Assembly: GCF_027111275.1 (NCBI RefSeq)
Contig: NZ_CP114286.1
Coordinates: forward strand, 62,001-126,000
Source: Flavobacterium luteolum
GTDB taxonomy: Bacteria > Bacteroidota > Bacteroidia > Flavobacteriales > Flavobacteriaceae
DNA length: 64,000 nucleotides
Direction: 5' to 3'
Shown: positions 49,699 through 59,400 of the stretch, in pieces
Position numbering within the stretch: position 1 is the first letter of the stretch
Layout: every line of letters begins with the position of its first letter
The notes under the pieces: model-generated
What the model saw: the letters and a program-made list of their open reading frames with translations, nothing else
What the model was told of the DNA's origin: nothing
Databases searched by the model: none
Made by a program: the position numbers and the translations under genes

Positions 49699-50954
49699 TG
49701 GAAAAAATTAGAATCGCCGTTCGAAAATTCGATCCTTTCGAAAGTACACTTCGAAAATTATGGGATGCATTTTCACTTCAAAACAATATAAAAATTGAAG
49801 CAGAAATGGTTGCCTTAGAACTTCATGATTTGTATGAAACTACTATATCAGAAAAGGGTTTAAAAGAAGGAAAATGGGATATTGCTCATATCAATACCGA
49901 TTGGATTTTTGATGCTGTAAACGAAAATGCGGTTCTTAATTTATTTCCATTAATTGGCGAAAATCCGCCAGAAAATTATCCTTTCGGATGGCATAAATCA
50001 CTTTTGCATTTGCAGAAACTAAGTAATGGCATTTTCGGACTTCCTTTTCACGACGGTCCAGAATGTTTGATTTACCGAAAAGATTTATTCGAAAACGAAA
50101 CGGAGAAAGAGAATTTTAAAAAACAGTTTGGTTACGAACTTTCAACACCAAAAACTTGGCAGGAATTCGCAGAAATAGCAACATTTTTTAATCGTCCCGA
50201 GCAAAATTTATACGGTGCTGTTTTTGCCAATTATCCAGACGGACATAATATGGTTTTTGACTTCTGCCTGCAATTATGGACGCGTGGCGGTTCTTTATTA
50301 AACAACAAAAATCAGATTGACATTCATAACGAAGCAGCAATAAAAGCATTGGATTTTTATCGAAAAATGGTCAATGACAAAAATGCGGTTCATCCAAAAT
50401 CGAGAGAATTTGGTTCGGTTGAAGCAGGTTTGGCTTTCGCCGAAGGGCAAGCAGCAATGGCCATCAACTGGTTCGGATTTGCTTCTATGGCAGAAGTAAT
50501 TGAAGAATCGAAAGTAAAAGGAAAAATCGATATTACTTCTCTCCCATCCGATCCAGGCCACAAAACCGCTTCTTTGAATGTATATTGGTTGTATACCATT
50601 GGTTCCGGAAGCAAACACCAAAAACTAGCTTATGATTTTTTACGTTTTGCAACAACGCCAGAAAGTGATAAATTATTAACTACTGAAGGCGGTATTGGTT
50701 GCCGAAAATCGACTTGGAAAGATGAAGAAATCAATACATTAATTCCGTTTTATCATAAACTGGAAATGCTTCATGAAAATGCATTAACACTGCCTCAAAC
50801 GCCAATCTGGCCAAAAGTAGCCGAACTTATTGATGGCGCTGTTTTAAAAGCCATTGAAACTGATATTTCGTCTGAAATACTTTTAGAAGAAACTCAGAAA
50901 AAAATTAGAGAATTAAGTCACGGAACAACATTACACAGCTCTGTCAAAAATTAA
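49698..50954 (+). CDS. Second solute-binding-like protein without export signal
   Basis: The 418-residue protein starts MEKIRIAVRKFDPFESTLRK with no signal peptide or lipobox, and the start is fixed by the one-base overlap with the preceding stop. The fold pattern is that of ABC sugar-binding proteins: LWDAFSLQNNIKIEAEMVAL, KWDIAHINTDWIFDAVNENA, NGIFGLPFHDGPECLIYRKD, LSTPKTWQEFAEIATFF, EAGLAFAEGQAAMAINWFGF and KLAYDFLRFATTPESDKLLT. It is distantly related to the protein at 46214. No permease or ATPase genes are in the window. A cytoplasmic protein that binds a sugar acid or hands it to the CoA-transferases is one reading; no such function is established. Confidence 0.85.
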   Translation: MEKIRIAVRKFDPFESTLRKLWDAFSLQNNIKIEAEMVALELHDLYETTISEKGLKEGKWDIAHINTDWIFDAVNENAVLNLFPLIGENPPENYPFGWHKSLLHLQKLSNGIFGLPFHDGPECLIYRKDLFENETEKENFKKQFGYELSTPKTWQEFAEIATFFNRPEQNLYGAVFANYPDGHNMVFDFCLQLWTRGGSLLNNKNQIDIHNEAAIKALDFYRKMVNDKNAVHPKSREFGSVEAGLAFAEGQAAMAINWFGFASMAEVIEESKVKGKIDITSLPSDPGHKTASLNVYWLYTIGSGSKHQKLAYDFLRFATTPESDKLLTTEGGIGCRKSTWKDEEINTLIPFYHKLEMLHENALTLPQTPIWPKVAELIDGAVLKAIETDISSEILLEETQKKIRELSHGTTLHSSVKN

Positions 50955-50987
50955 ACTTGGCAGACTTAATTTCAAAATATAGAACAA

Positions 50988-52055
50988 ATGAATATTCCCT
51001 ATAAACCCTTACTTCCCCAAACAGAGCAGCCCATTGTGATTATTGGAGCGAGCGGTATTGTAAAAGATGCCCATCTTCCTGCTTACGAAATGGCTGGTTT
51101 TAAAGTTTTTGGTATTACCAACAGAACCATTTCAAAAGCATACGATTTACAGAAACAATTCAAAATCGATCATGTTTTTGAAAATGTCGCCGATGCGGTT
51201 AAAAATGCGCCATCGAACGCTGTTTACGATATCACCGTTTTACCTGATCAATACATTGAAATTCTAGAACAATTGCCTGACGGCGCTGCGGTTTTGATTC
51301 AGAAACCAATGGGAAATGATTTGGCTCAGGCACGCGAGATTGTAGCGGTTTGCGAAAGAAAAAATCTAGTTGCTGCAATCAATTTCCAATTGCGTTTTGC
51401 TTCTTTTGTAAGCGCAGCCAGATATTTAATCGATCAGGGCATTATCGGCGAGTTATACGATTTAGAATTTAAAGTTACCGTAAATACGCCTTGGGAATTG
51501 TTTCCTTTAATAAAAGAACATCCAAGATTGGAGATTCTTTTCCATAGTGTGCATTATATTGACTGTATTCGTTCTTTTCTGGGAAATCCGAAAAGTGTAA
51601 TGGCAAAAACGGCTAAACATCCGCTTAAAAAATTATCTTCAAGCCGATCTACAATTATCTTAGATTATGGCGAAGATAAACATGTTGTGATCAATACAAA
51701 TCACGATCATCATTTTGGTCCAAAACACGAAGAAAGCTACATCAAATGGGAAGGAACAAAAGGCGCTGTTAAAGCAAAAATGGGATTGTTAATGAACTAT
51801 CCTGACGGTCTTCCTGACGTTTTTGAGTATGCATTGCCAAAAAAAGATAATGAAAATGAATATGAATGGACAGAAGTAAAATTGGAAGGTTCTTGGTTTC
51901 CAGAAGCTTTTATTGGTGCAATGTCTAATCTAATGCGTTACAAAGAAGGTTCTGACTCAACATTGTCTGCAAGTGTCCAAGATGTTTTGGGGACGATGAA
52001 AGTTGTAGAAGCTTGTTATGAAAGTAACAAAAACGGCGGAATTTCTTTTCAATAA
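50988..52055 (+). CDS. Gfo/Idh/MocA-family oxidoreductase
   Basis: The protein has 355 residues. The N-terminal Rossmann segment is IVIIGASGIVKDAHLPAYEM, followed by the conserved AAVLIQKPMGNDLAQAREIV with Lys-Pro, and in the C-terminal half EILFHSVHYIDCIRSFLGNP. These are features of NAD(P)-dependent sugar oxidoreductases. It is distinct from the copy at 34630, with a different active-site context (HSVHYID rather than SHPVDFI). It follows the second solute-binding-like gene after 33 bp and belongs to the same plus-strand operon. A redox step on the deoxyhexose or its acid is likely; substrate and direction are unknown. Confidence 0.88.
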   Translation: MNIPYKPLLPQTEQPIVIIGASGIVKDAHLPAYEMAGFKVFGITNRTISKAYDLQKQFKIDHVFENVADAVKNAPSNAVYDITVLPDQYIEILEQLPDGAAVLIQKPMGNDLAQAREIVAVCERKNLVAAINFQLRFASFVSAARYLIDQGIIGELYDLEFKVTVNTPWELFPLIKEHPRLEILFHSVHYIDCIRSFLGNPKSVMAKTAKHPLKKLSSSRSTIILDYGEDKHVVINTNHDHHFGPKHEESYIKWEGTKGAVKAKMGLLMNYPDGLPDVFEYALPKKDNENEYEWTEVKLEGSWFPEAFIGAMSNLMRYKEGSDSTLSASVQDVLGTMKVVEACYESNKNGGISFQ

Positions 52056-52152
52056 GTGTAATTAAAACACTATATTTCAAAACCGAAAAACAAAATTTAA
52101 GTCCTCTTCAAAATAAACGCGATGTTGAGCTGACGAATAAAAAGAATAAATT

Positions 52153-52596
52153 ATGTATTTTAAATCGACTTTTTTCGAAGATTATCAAATCGACGACAAA
52201 CGAATAACTTTAGGCAGAACCATTACAGAAACCGATTTTGTGGTTCATGCTGGACACACAGGAGATTTCTTCCCTCATCACATGGACGAAGAATGGTGCA
52301 AAACTCAGCCATTCGGACAGAGAATTGCGCACGGAACCATGGTTTTTGCGATTGGAATCGGATTAACAGCTTCTGAAATAAATCCGGAAGCTTTTTCTAG
52401 AGGATATGACAAAATGCGTTTTGTAAAACCTGTTCATATTGGTGACACTATTCATTCTGAAGTTACGATTTCTGAAAAAGGCGAAGCCAAAAATCCTGAA
52501 ATGGGAGCTGTTACAGAACATGTGGAAATTATTAACCAAAGAGGTGAAGTAGTTCTTGTTTGCGATCACCTTTTATTTGTGAAAAGAAAATCTTAA
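52153..52596 (+). CDS. MaoC-like hot-dog hydratase/dehydratase
   Basis: The 147-residue protein is a single hot-dog domain: [40 protein letters not shown], then [35 protein letters not shown] and [13 protein letters not shown]. The hydratase site is Asp38 and His43 within GDFFPHHMD; the usual motif is D-x-N-P-x-H-x-D, so Asn is replaced by Phe here. MaoC enzymes add or remove water on acyl-CoA thioesters, which pairs logically with the two CoA-transferases upstream. It could supply the dehydration that the sugar-acid pathway lacks, but on a CoA ester. That is a hypothesis. About 100 bp separate it from the oxidoreductase gene. Confidence 0.88.
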   Translation: MYFKSTFFEDYQIDDKRITLGRTITETDFVVHAGHTGDFFPHHMDEEWCKTQPFGQRIAHGTMVFAIGIGLTASEINPEAFSRGYDKMRFVKPVHIGDTIHSEVTISEKGEAKNPEMGAVTEHVEIINQRGEVVLVCDHLLFVKRKS

Positions 52597-52614
52597 ATAT
52601 TAGCTTTATAACAA

Positions 52615-52690
52615 TCTCGCAAAGTCGCAAAGACGCAGAGTTAAAAGTAAAGTAATTTGAAAGACTTTGCGATTCTGCGACTTTGCGAGA
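52615..52690. repeat. Palindrome, CTCGCAAAGTCGC type
   Basis: TCTCGCAAAGTCGCAAAGAC pairs with ATTCTGCGACTTTGCGAGA, with small mismatches, around a 25-base centre. It lies between the MaoC-like and fucP genes and extends the open frame of the latter upstream of its real start. Confidence 0.8.
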
Positions 52691-52723
52691 ACCACTAAAA
52701 AACAACTTAAAACTATCACACGA

Positions 52724-54028
52724 ATGCAAATTACAAACCAAGCCGGCGATCTACATGAAGTGCCAACAGAAGGAGGAAATCAAAAGCAATATCTTTTGCC
52801 TTTTATCCTCGTTACATGCCTATTTTTTCTGTGGGGAATGGCCCACAACTTAGATTCAGTTTTAATTCCGCATTTGAAAAAAGCGTGCGAATTAAACAAT
52901 CGCCAGTCTACTCTAATTGATACTTCTGTATTCTTTGCTTACTTCATTATGGCGATTCCTGCGGGAATGCTGATTAAAAGATTTGGTTATAAAAACAGTA
53001 TCATTACTGGATTATTAGTTTTTGCAACGGGAGCATTTTTGTTTGTTCCAGCAGCTAATACTAGAACTTACGAATTGTTCTTATTTGCCCTTTTTGTAAT
53101 TGGATGCGGTTTAACGATTTTAGAAACCAGTGCAAACCCATACGCAGCGATTTTAGGACCTTCAGAATCTTCTTCCAAGAGATTAAATTTAGCGGCTTCT
53201 TTTAACGGATTAGCTGCCATGGTTGCTCCTATTGTGGGTTCGCTATTTATCTTATCTGGAACAAATCATACAAAAGAACAAATGGCAGCAATGCCTGAGG
53301 CTGAAAAAGCGGCTTACTTATTGGGCGAAGCGGCTTCTGTAAAAATGCCTTATATTGTTTTGGGAAGCATCTTAGTTTTGGTTGCTGTTATATTTTATTT
53401 CGTACAATTGCCTTCAATGAAAGCAACTCATGCAGAAGCTGAAATTAAACCTGGATTTTTCTCTGTTTTAAAATTCAGACATTTAAGCTGGGGTGTTGTA
53501 GCTCAATTTTTTTATGTGGGTGCGCAGGTTTGTATTACGAGTTTCTTTATCAGAATTGCACAGCAAGGTGCTGGATTAGACGAAAAAACGGCTGGATATT
53601 ATTTAGGAATCTATGGTTTCCTTTTTATGGCAGGGCGTTTTATTGGAACTTTCTTTTTACGTTTTGTAAAAGATTATGTTTTATTGTCAATCTATTGCGT
53701 AATGAGTGTTTTATTGTGCTTAGTTGCAATTTACGGTTCTGGAATTGTGGTTATTTATGCTCTTGGAGGAATCGGATTTTTTATGTCAATTATGTTTCCA
53801 ACTATTTTCTCTTTAGGAATTAAAGGTTTAAAATCAAATACAGAAACGGGTTCTTCTTGGTTGGTAATGTCAATTGTTGGTGGTGCTATTATTCCGTACG
53901 GAATGGGAACTTTAATCGATATGAATCACGATGATATTCAGTCTGGATATATTATTCCATTGGTTTGCTTCTTGATCATTCTTTCTTTTGGGGCTTTTGG
54001 CCATAAGGTGAAAGCTGTTTCTGAATAG
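52724..54028 (+). CDS. fucP: L-fucose:H+ symporter (FucP type, MFS)
   Basis: From the ATG at 52724 the protein has 434 residues; the frame upstream to 52667 is repeat-derived. The twelve-helix fold shows FucP marks: LVTCLFFLWGMAHNLDSVLI with PHLKKACELNNRQSTLID, FFAYFIMAIPAGMLIKRFGY, LFVIGCGLTILETSANPYAA, SKRLNLAASFNGLAAMVAPI and FFIRIAQQGAGLDEKTAGYY. It imports L-fucose or a related sugar with a proton across the inner membrane. It ends the plus-strand operon, so the operon's enzymes most likely act on an L-fucose-type deoxyhexose. Relatives also carry glucose, galactose or N-acetylglucosamine, so the substrate is probable, not certain. Confidence 0.88.
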   Translation: MQITNQAGDLHEVPTEGGNQKQYLLPFILVTCLFFLWGMAHNLDSVLIPHLKKACELNNRQSTLIDTSVFFAYFIMAIPAGMLIKRFGYKNSIITGLLVFATGAFLFVPAANTRTYELFLFALFVIGCGLTILETSANPYAAILGPSESSSKRLNLAASFNGLAAMVAPIVGSLFILSGTNHTKEQMAAMPEAEKAAYLLGEAASVKMPYIVLGSILVLVAVIFYFVQLPSMKATHAEAEIKPGFFSVLKFRHLSWGVVAQFFYVGAQVCITSFFIRIAQQGAGLDEKTAGYYLGIYGFLFMAGRFIGTFFLRFVKDYVLLSIYCVMSVLLCLVAIYGSGIVVIYALGGIGFFMSIMFPTIFSLGIKGLKSNTETGSSWLVMSIVGGAIIPYGMGTLIDMNHDDIQSGYIIPLVCFLIILSFGAFGHKVKAVSE

Positions 54029-54041
54029 TTTTTTTTACCAC

Positions 54042-54059
54042 TCCCGATAGCTATCGGGA
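54042..54059. repeat. TCCCGATAGCTATCGGGA palindrome
   Basis: Perfect 18-base palindrome just after the fucP stop, identical to the copy at 24255-24272. Confidence 0.75.
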
Positions 54060-54138
54060 TATAGGATTAAAAAGGATTTTTTTTTTAGCCGCTAATTGCA
54101 CGAATTAACACGAATTTTTATTTTTAAAATATCAATTG

Positions 54139-54167
54139 CCTCCAGCTAAAGCTGGAGGTTTTTTTAT
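54139..54167 (+). terminator. Terminator after the fucP operon
   Basis: CCTCCAGC, loop TAAA, GCTGGAGG, then seven T residues. This is a strong hairpin about 110 bases after fucP. Confidence 0.85.
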
Positions 54168-54259
54168 TTAATGTAAATAAAACACACATCCAAAAAACTC
54201 CAGAGGAGCGACATATTTATAGCACTGGAGAAGCGATACAATATCATCACAATACGTTT

Positions 54260-54279
54260 CCCGCGGTTGAAACCGCGGG
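54260..54279. repeat. REP-like palindrome CCCGCGGTTGAAACCGCGGG
   Basis: This resembles the AGCCCGTGGTTTCAACCACG element of the cluster at 41664. The surrounding bases (CACAATACG, GGCTATGTTTG) also echo that cluster. The rest of the gap 54168-54334 holds no gene. Confidence 0.7.
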
Positions 54280-54334
54280 CTATGTTTGAAATATATAAAC
54301 GATATATTTTATATTTACTCATGGTATAAAATCA

Positions 54335-54361
54335 AAAACGCCTCCAAATTGGAGGCGTCTT
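54335..54361 (-). terminator. Terminator of the small secreted protein gene
   Basis: AAACGCCTCCAA and TTGGAGGCGT pair closely. Read on the minus strand the hairpin is followed by TTTTTGATTTT. It lies 17 bases beyond the stop at 54378. Confidence 0.75.
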
Positions 54362-54377
54362 CTTTTAGTCATGTTTA

Positions 54378-54851
54378 TTAATGGTGTTTGCCATTACCGT
54401 GATCGTGGTTCTTGTCTGACTTATTTCCTTTGTTTCCTTTATCGTTTCCGTAATGATTTCCGTTGTTGCCTTTTGGTTTTTCTCCTCTATTTTTTTGAGG
54501 TTTTCCGTGGTAACCTTTCGGATATTCGGCTCTATGTTTTGTGTGATAGTAATAAGGAGAATCTCCTCTATAATCGGTCAAAACTACTTTGTATCCTGAA
54601 TACAAATCATAACTTCTATATCTTGACGGAAGTCTTTTTTCACGTATCCATTTTCCGCTGTTGTCGTAAATAAATACGCTTTGATTTACATCATAATATA
54701 CATCGATGTCTGGCAAATAATAGTATCTGCTGTTGTCGTAACCTTGTGGTCCCCAATTTGGAGGTGTACCAATATTTACATTTACTGATACCTGAGCTTG
54801 AGCAAAAAATGCACTCATAAAAAGCACTGAGGCGAATATAAACTTTTTCAT
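54378..54851 (-). CDS. Small exported protein with His/Lys/Gly/Asn-rich tail, function unknown
   Basis: The 157-residue protein has a signal peptide (MKKFIFASVLFMSAFFAQAQ). The central part (about 30-105) is rich in Tyr and short strands: SRYYYLPDIDVYYDVNQSVF and DLYSGYKVVLTDYRGDSPYY. From about 115 the tail is low complexity, NRGEKPKGNNGNHYGNDKGN then KGNKSDKNHDHGNGKHH, strongly basic with many His. I do not recognise the family. Similar short proteins in Flavobacteriia are called hypothetical. A cell-envelope role or metal binding by the His-rich end is possible but unsupported. It is monocistronic with its own terminator. Confidence 0.8.
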   Translation of the reverse strand: MKKFIFASVLFMSAFFAQAQVSVNVNIGTPPNWGPQGYDNSRYYYLPDIDVYYDVNQSVFIYDNSGKWIREKRLPSRYRSYDLYSGYKVVLTDYRGDSPYYYHTKHRAEYPKGYHGKPQKNRGEKPKGNNGNHYGNDKGNKGNKSDKNHDHGNGKHH

Positions 54852-54984
54852 TTCTTTAGAATTTAAATGTTAATCTTGTTAGATATTAATCGAAAGTAAT
54901 GCCAAAGATTTACGATTCAAGCATTCATTATACAAAATCATCAAACTAATCGACGGAGAGCGTTTTTTAAACGACGTACTTTTC

Positions 54985-55016
54985 AAAAAACCGTCTCATG
55001 TTTTGAGACGGTTTTT
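54985..55016. terminator. Terminator of the RND efflux operon
   Basis: AAAAACCGTCTCA, loop TGTT, TGAGACGGTTTTT. A strong stem 15 bases after the outer-membrane-factor stop codon, with T runs in both directions. Confidence 0.85.
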
Positions 55017-55030
55017 ATCATTATAAACAA

Positions 55031-56437
55031 TTATTTCCAACCACCACCCAACGCTCTGTACAAATTAATAACAGCTTGTAATTTTTGCAGGTTATCATTA
55101 ACTCCGTTCAATTGTGCTGCTAAAAGATTTTGTTGAGATGTTAATACATCTGTATAGTTAGTTGCCGAACTGTATTCTAAAAGTTCTTGTGTAAAGTCTA
55201 CTGCTTTTTCTAAAGCTGCAATTTGTTTCGCTCTAGAATCTTCTTTTTCAACAGCCATTTGGTACGCATACAAAGCATTTGAAACTTCCTGACCAGCTAC
55301 TAAAAGACTTTGTTGGAAATTGTTGTATGCTTGCAATTGTTGTGACTGCGCTGTAGTCAACCTCATTTTATTTAAACCATGATTAAATAAAGGCTGCGTT
55401 AATCCTCCGATGATCGAATAAAAAATAGAATGGCTGAAGAAGTCATTCAATTCTAAATTTGAAAATCCTGTACTTGCTGTAAGCGTCAAACTTGGATAAA
55501 AATAAGTTTTAGCCAAATTAGTCGACTCAAAAGCGACTCTGAAATTAAATTCCGCTTGACGGACATCAGGACGATTATTCAATAACTGTGCTGGCATTCC
55601 GATTGCGATTTGTTCAGGAATAATCTGTGTTCCTAGAACTCCTCTATCAATTGGTCCAGGCCCTTGTCCAAGTAAAATATTTAAAGCATTTTCGGTTTCA
55701 CGAATACTTTGTTTCAAGTCCGGAATTAAAACTTCGGCCGCATGCTGATTAGCCTCACTCTGAACAACAGCTGCACCAGTTACAATTGCTCCTTCTTTTA
55801 AAGCTTTAATGGTTGCAACGTTTTCGATACGGCTTTTTAAGGTTTCTTCCGTAATTTTTAACGATTCATCATACGATAATAACAAGAAGTAATTATTAGC
55901 AATATCAGCAATTAATTGCGTCTGAACGGCTTGTTTTGCAGCATCTGAAGCTAAATAAGTTGCTAGAGCCGCTCTTTTAGAACTGCTTAATTTTCCCCAA
56001 ACATCAATTTCCCAAGAACTGCTTACGCCTAATTTGTAAGTAGTTGTTAAGGTATTAATATTGATTCCTGCCGGAAAGTTTAATCCTGCCTGAGATTGCT
56101 TGTTATGCGTTACATTGGCGTCCAACTGCAAACTTGGGTAATAAGCCAATTTACTCTGACGCAAAGAAGCTCTTGCCTGAACAATATTCTCAATTGCATT
56201 TTTCAGATTCAAGTTTTGTTCTAAACCTTTCTGAATTAATGCATTTAATTTTTCATCTTTAAAAACAGTATTCCAAGGCATGTCTGCAATTGTAGTCGAA
56301 TCGGTTGTAGACTGATCACGATATAATTGATCTGTTTTTAAAGTTGTGGGACGTTCGTATTTCTTGGTAACAGAGCACGCACTAATGAGTGCGGCTGTTA
56401 TTACCAGTAAAATATATTTATTAGAACTATTCGTCAT
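55031..56437 (-). CDS. RND efflux outer-membrane factor (NodT/OprM family lipoprotein)
   Basis: The 468-residue protein has a lipoprotein signal (LVITAALISACSVTKKYERP). The TolC-like repeats are visible: MPWNTVFKDEKLNALIQKGL with EQNLNLKNAIENIVQARASL, then in the second half IAIGMPAQLLNNRPDVRQAE and SLTLTASTGFSNLELNDFFS. It forms the outer-membrane channel of a tripartite efflux pump. It is the last of three codirectional genes in the order adaptor, pump, channel, with gaps of 5 and 18 bp. The exported compound cannot be told from sequence. Confidence 0.95.
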   Translation of the reverse strand: MTNSSNKYILLVITAALISACSVTKKYERPTTLKTDQLYRDQSTTDSTTIADMPWNTVFKDEKLNALIQKGLEQNLNLKNAIENIVQARASLRQSKLAYYPSLQLDANVTHNKQSQAGLNFPAGININTLTTTYKLGVSSSWEIDVWGKLSSSKRAALATYLASDAAKQAVQTQLIADIANNYFLLLSYDESLKITEETLKSRIENVATIKALKEGAIVTGAAVVQSEANQHAAEVLIPDLKQSIRETENALNILLGQGPGPIDRGVLGTQIIPEQIAIGMPAQLLNNRPDVRQAEFNFRVAFESTNLAKTYFYPSLTLTASTGFSNLELNDFFSHSIFYSIIGGLTQPLFNHGLNKMRLTTAQSQQLQAYNNFQQSLLVAGQEVSNALYAYQMAVEKEDSRAKQIAALEKAVDFTQELLEYSSATNYTDVLTSQQNLLAAQLNGVNDNLQKLQAVINLYRALGGGWK

Positions 56438-56455
56438 TTTTGTTGTAATTAAAAT

Positions 56456-59400
56456 TTACTCTTTGTGAGCTTCTATTAAATGAATTTCGTCTTCATCGTC
56501 ATCGTCATCATCATAACCATCTTTCGCTGGACCACTTATTCTTTCTTGTAAAGTCTGGAAAATGATAAACAGAACCGGAATAACAAATACTCCTAGAATG
56601 GTTCCGATTAACATACCTCCAACGGCACCAGTACCAATAGATTTATTACCAACAGCACCTGCGCCTTTGGCAAACATCAACGGAACTAATCCTAAAATAA
56701 AGGCAAACGAAGTCATCAGAATTGGACGTAAACGCGCTACTGCTCCTTCAATAGCAGCTTGTACAATTGGAAGTCCTTTTCTTCTTCTATCCAAAGCAAA
56801 TTCGACAATCAAGATACCGTTCTTCGCCAGAAGTCCGATAAGCATGATTAAGGAAATCTGCAGGTAAATGTTACTATTTAATTTAAAAATAATCGAGAAT
56901 AAATACGCTCCTGCTAATCCAAACGGAATTGATAATAATACCGCAAATGGCAAAATGTAACTTTCGTATTGTGCACTCAGTAGGAAATAAACGAAAACCA
57001 AACATAAAAGGAAAATGAAAATCGTTTCACTTCCTGAAGCTAATTCCTCACGCGTTAAACCTGAAAATTCATATCCATAACCTGCAGGAAGATTTTCTGC
57101 AGCCACTTCCTGAATTGCTTTAATTGCATCTCCAGAACTATAACCTGGTTTTGGTGCTCCTGTAATCGAAATTGACGTAAACAAGTTAAATCTTGAAATA
57201 GATTCTGGTCCAAAAACTCTGGTCATTTTTACAAACTCAGTAATTGGCGCCATATTTCCTGCGCTGTTTCGAACGAAAATTTTATTCAATCCTTCTGTAT
57301 TAGCTCTAAATTCTGGAGCTGCTTGAACCATTACACGGTATTGTTTTCCGAATTTGTTGAAATTCGAAGCATACAATCCTCCGTAATATCCTTGCATGGT
57401 AGATAAAATCGTATTTACAGAAACTCCTGCGTCTTTCGCTTTCGCTAAATTAATATCCATCATATACTGAGGGAAACCAGGGTTAAATGGCGTTGTCGCA
57501 TATTGAATTTCTGGACGCTCAGATAATTTTGCTAAGAATTCATTATTAACTTTATAAAACTCGGAAGTCGTATGCCCTCCTTTATCCTGCAATTGGAATT
57601 CGAATCCACCACTTTGTCCAAAACCTTGGATAGTCGGAGGCGAAATAAAGAAAATACTTGCTTCACGAATACCACTTGTTTTTGCAAAAAGCTGTCCAAT
57701 TACATCATCAACACTTAAATCACGCTGATCCCAAGGATATAGTTTCACAATTACCATACTGTACGCACTACCCGCTCCTGCCGTAAAGTTCTGTCCGACA
57801 ATACGAAGTGTATTTTTAACTCCTGGAATTGTTTTAGCAATACTATCTACTCTTTTAGCAATAATATCCGAACGTTCCATAGAAGCTGATGGCGGCAAAC
57901 TAATATTAGCAAATACAGTTCCTTGATCCTCTGAAGGAACGAAAGCAGATGGCGTAGTTTTCATCATATAAACTAACGCAACACCAGCAATTACAATTGA
58001 AGCCAATGCAATCCATTTTTTCGCAGAAAGGAAACTTACAGAACGTTTGTATCGCGCCGTAACATTGTCGAATGCCACGTTAAATGAAGTATAAAAACGC
58101 TGTAAATAACTTTTATGTTTGTGATCATCAGCATGTGGTTTCAATAAAAGCGCACATAGAGCCGGACTCAAAGTCAAGGCATTTACTGCCGAAAGAATAA
58201 TCGCAACGGCTAGTGTAATACCAAACTGTTTGTAGAATACCCCTGTTGATCCGTTAATAAAAGTTACTGGAATAAATACCGCAGCCATTACCAAAGTAAT
58301 CGAAATAATCGCTCCCGAAATCTCGTCCATCGCGTGAATAGTCGCTTTTTTAGCCGACTTATATCCGTGGTCGAGTTTGGCGTGAACGGCCTCGACGACG
58401 ACAATCGCATCATCGACCACAATACCAATGGCGAGTACCATTGCAAAAAGCGTCAATAAGTTAATCGTAAATCCGAATAAATTCAGGAAGAAGAATGTAC
58501 CCACAATCGCAACCGGAACCGCAATTGCCGGAATTAACGTAGATCTAAAATCCTGAAGGAAAATAAATACTACGATGAAAACCAATATAAAGGCTTCAAC
58601 CAATGTGTGAATTACTTTTTCGATAGAAGCATCCAAGTTCTCGTTAACGTCCACCATAATAGTGTACTTCATTCCTTTTGGGAAACTTTTTGCTGCTTCT
58701 TCAATCAATTTTTTAGAATTGATAATTACATCACGAGCATTAGATCCAGGCGTCTGGCTAATCGCCATTGCTGCCGATTCTACTCCGTTTGTTTTAATCG
58801 TTGACGAATAACTTAAAGATCCCAATTCAACTTTAGCTACATCTTTAAGTCTAAGCATCTGTCCATTTCCAACAGATTTTATAACAATGTCCCCAAATTC
58901 CTGAGCACTTGTTAGACGTCCTTTGTATTTAATTACATATTGAAATGCCTGATTTCCGTTTTCACCAAATTTACCTGGTGCTGCTTCGATATTTTGTTCT
59001 GCTAAAGCTGCCGAAATATCACTTGGAATCAGTTTATACTGCTGCATTACGTCTGGTTTTAGCCAGATTCTCATCGAGTAATCTTTGGCACCAAAAACGG
59101 TTACATCTCCTACCCCAACTACACGCTGAATTTGTGGTACAAGGTTAATCTTTGCATAGTTTTGAAGAAACGTCTGATCGTAAGCTTTATCATCACTGTA
59201 TAAAGAGAAAATCAACAAATTACTACTCTGACTTTTGGTTACTGTAACCCCAGCCTGAGTTACCTCTACTGGCAATAAACTTGTTGCTCTAGAAACCCTG
59301 TTCTGAACGTTTACCGCTGCTAAATCAGGATTTGTTCCTACTTTAAAGAAAACTTTGATTGAAGCATTTCCGTCATTTGTTGCTGTAGAAGTCATGTAAG

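Noticed and set aside
46214..50954. ABC sugar transporter system based on the two solute-binding-like genes
   Set aside because: No permease or ATPase genes are present, the second protein has no signal peptide, and the operon already ends with a symporter gene.
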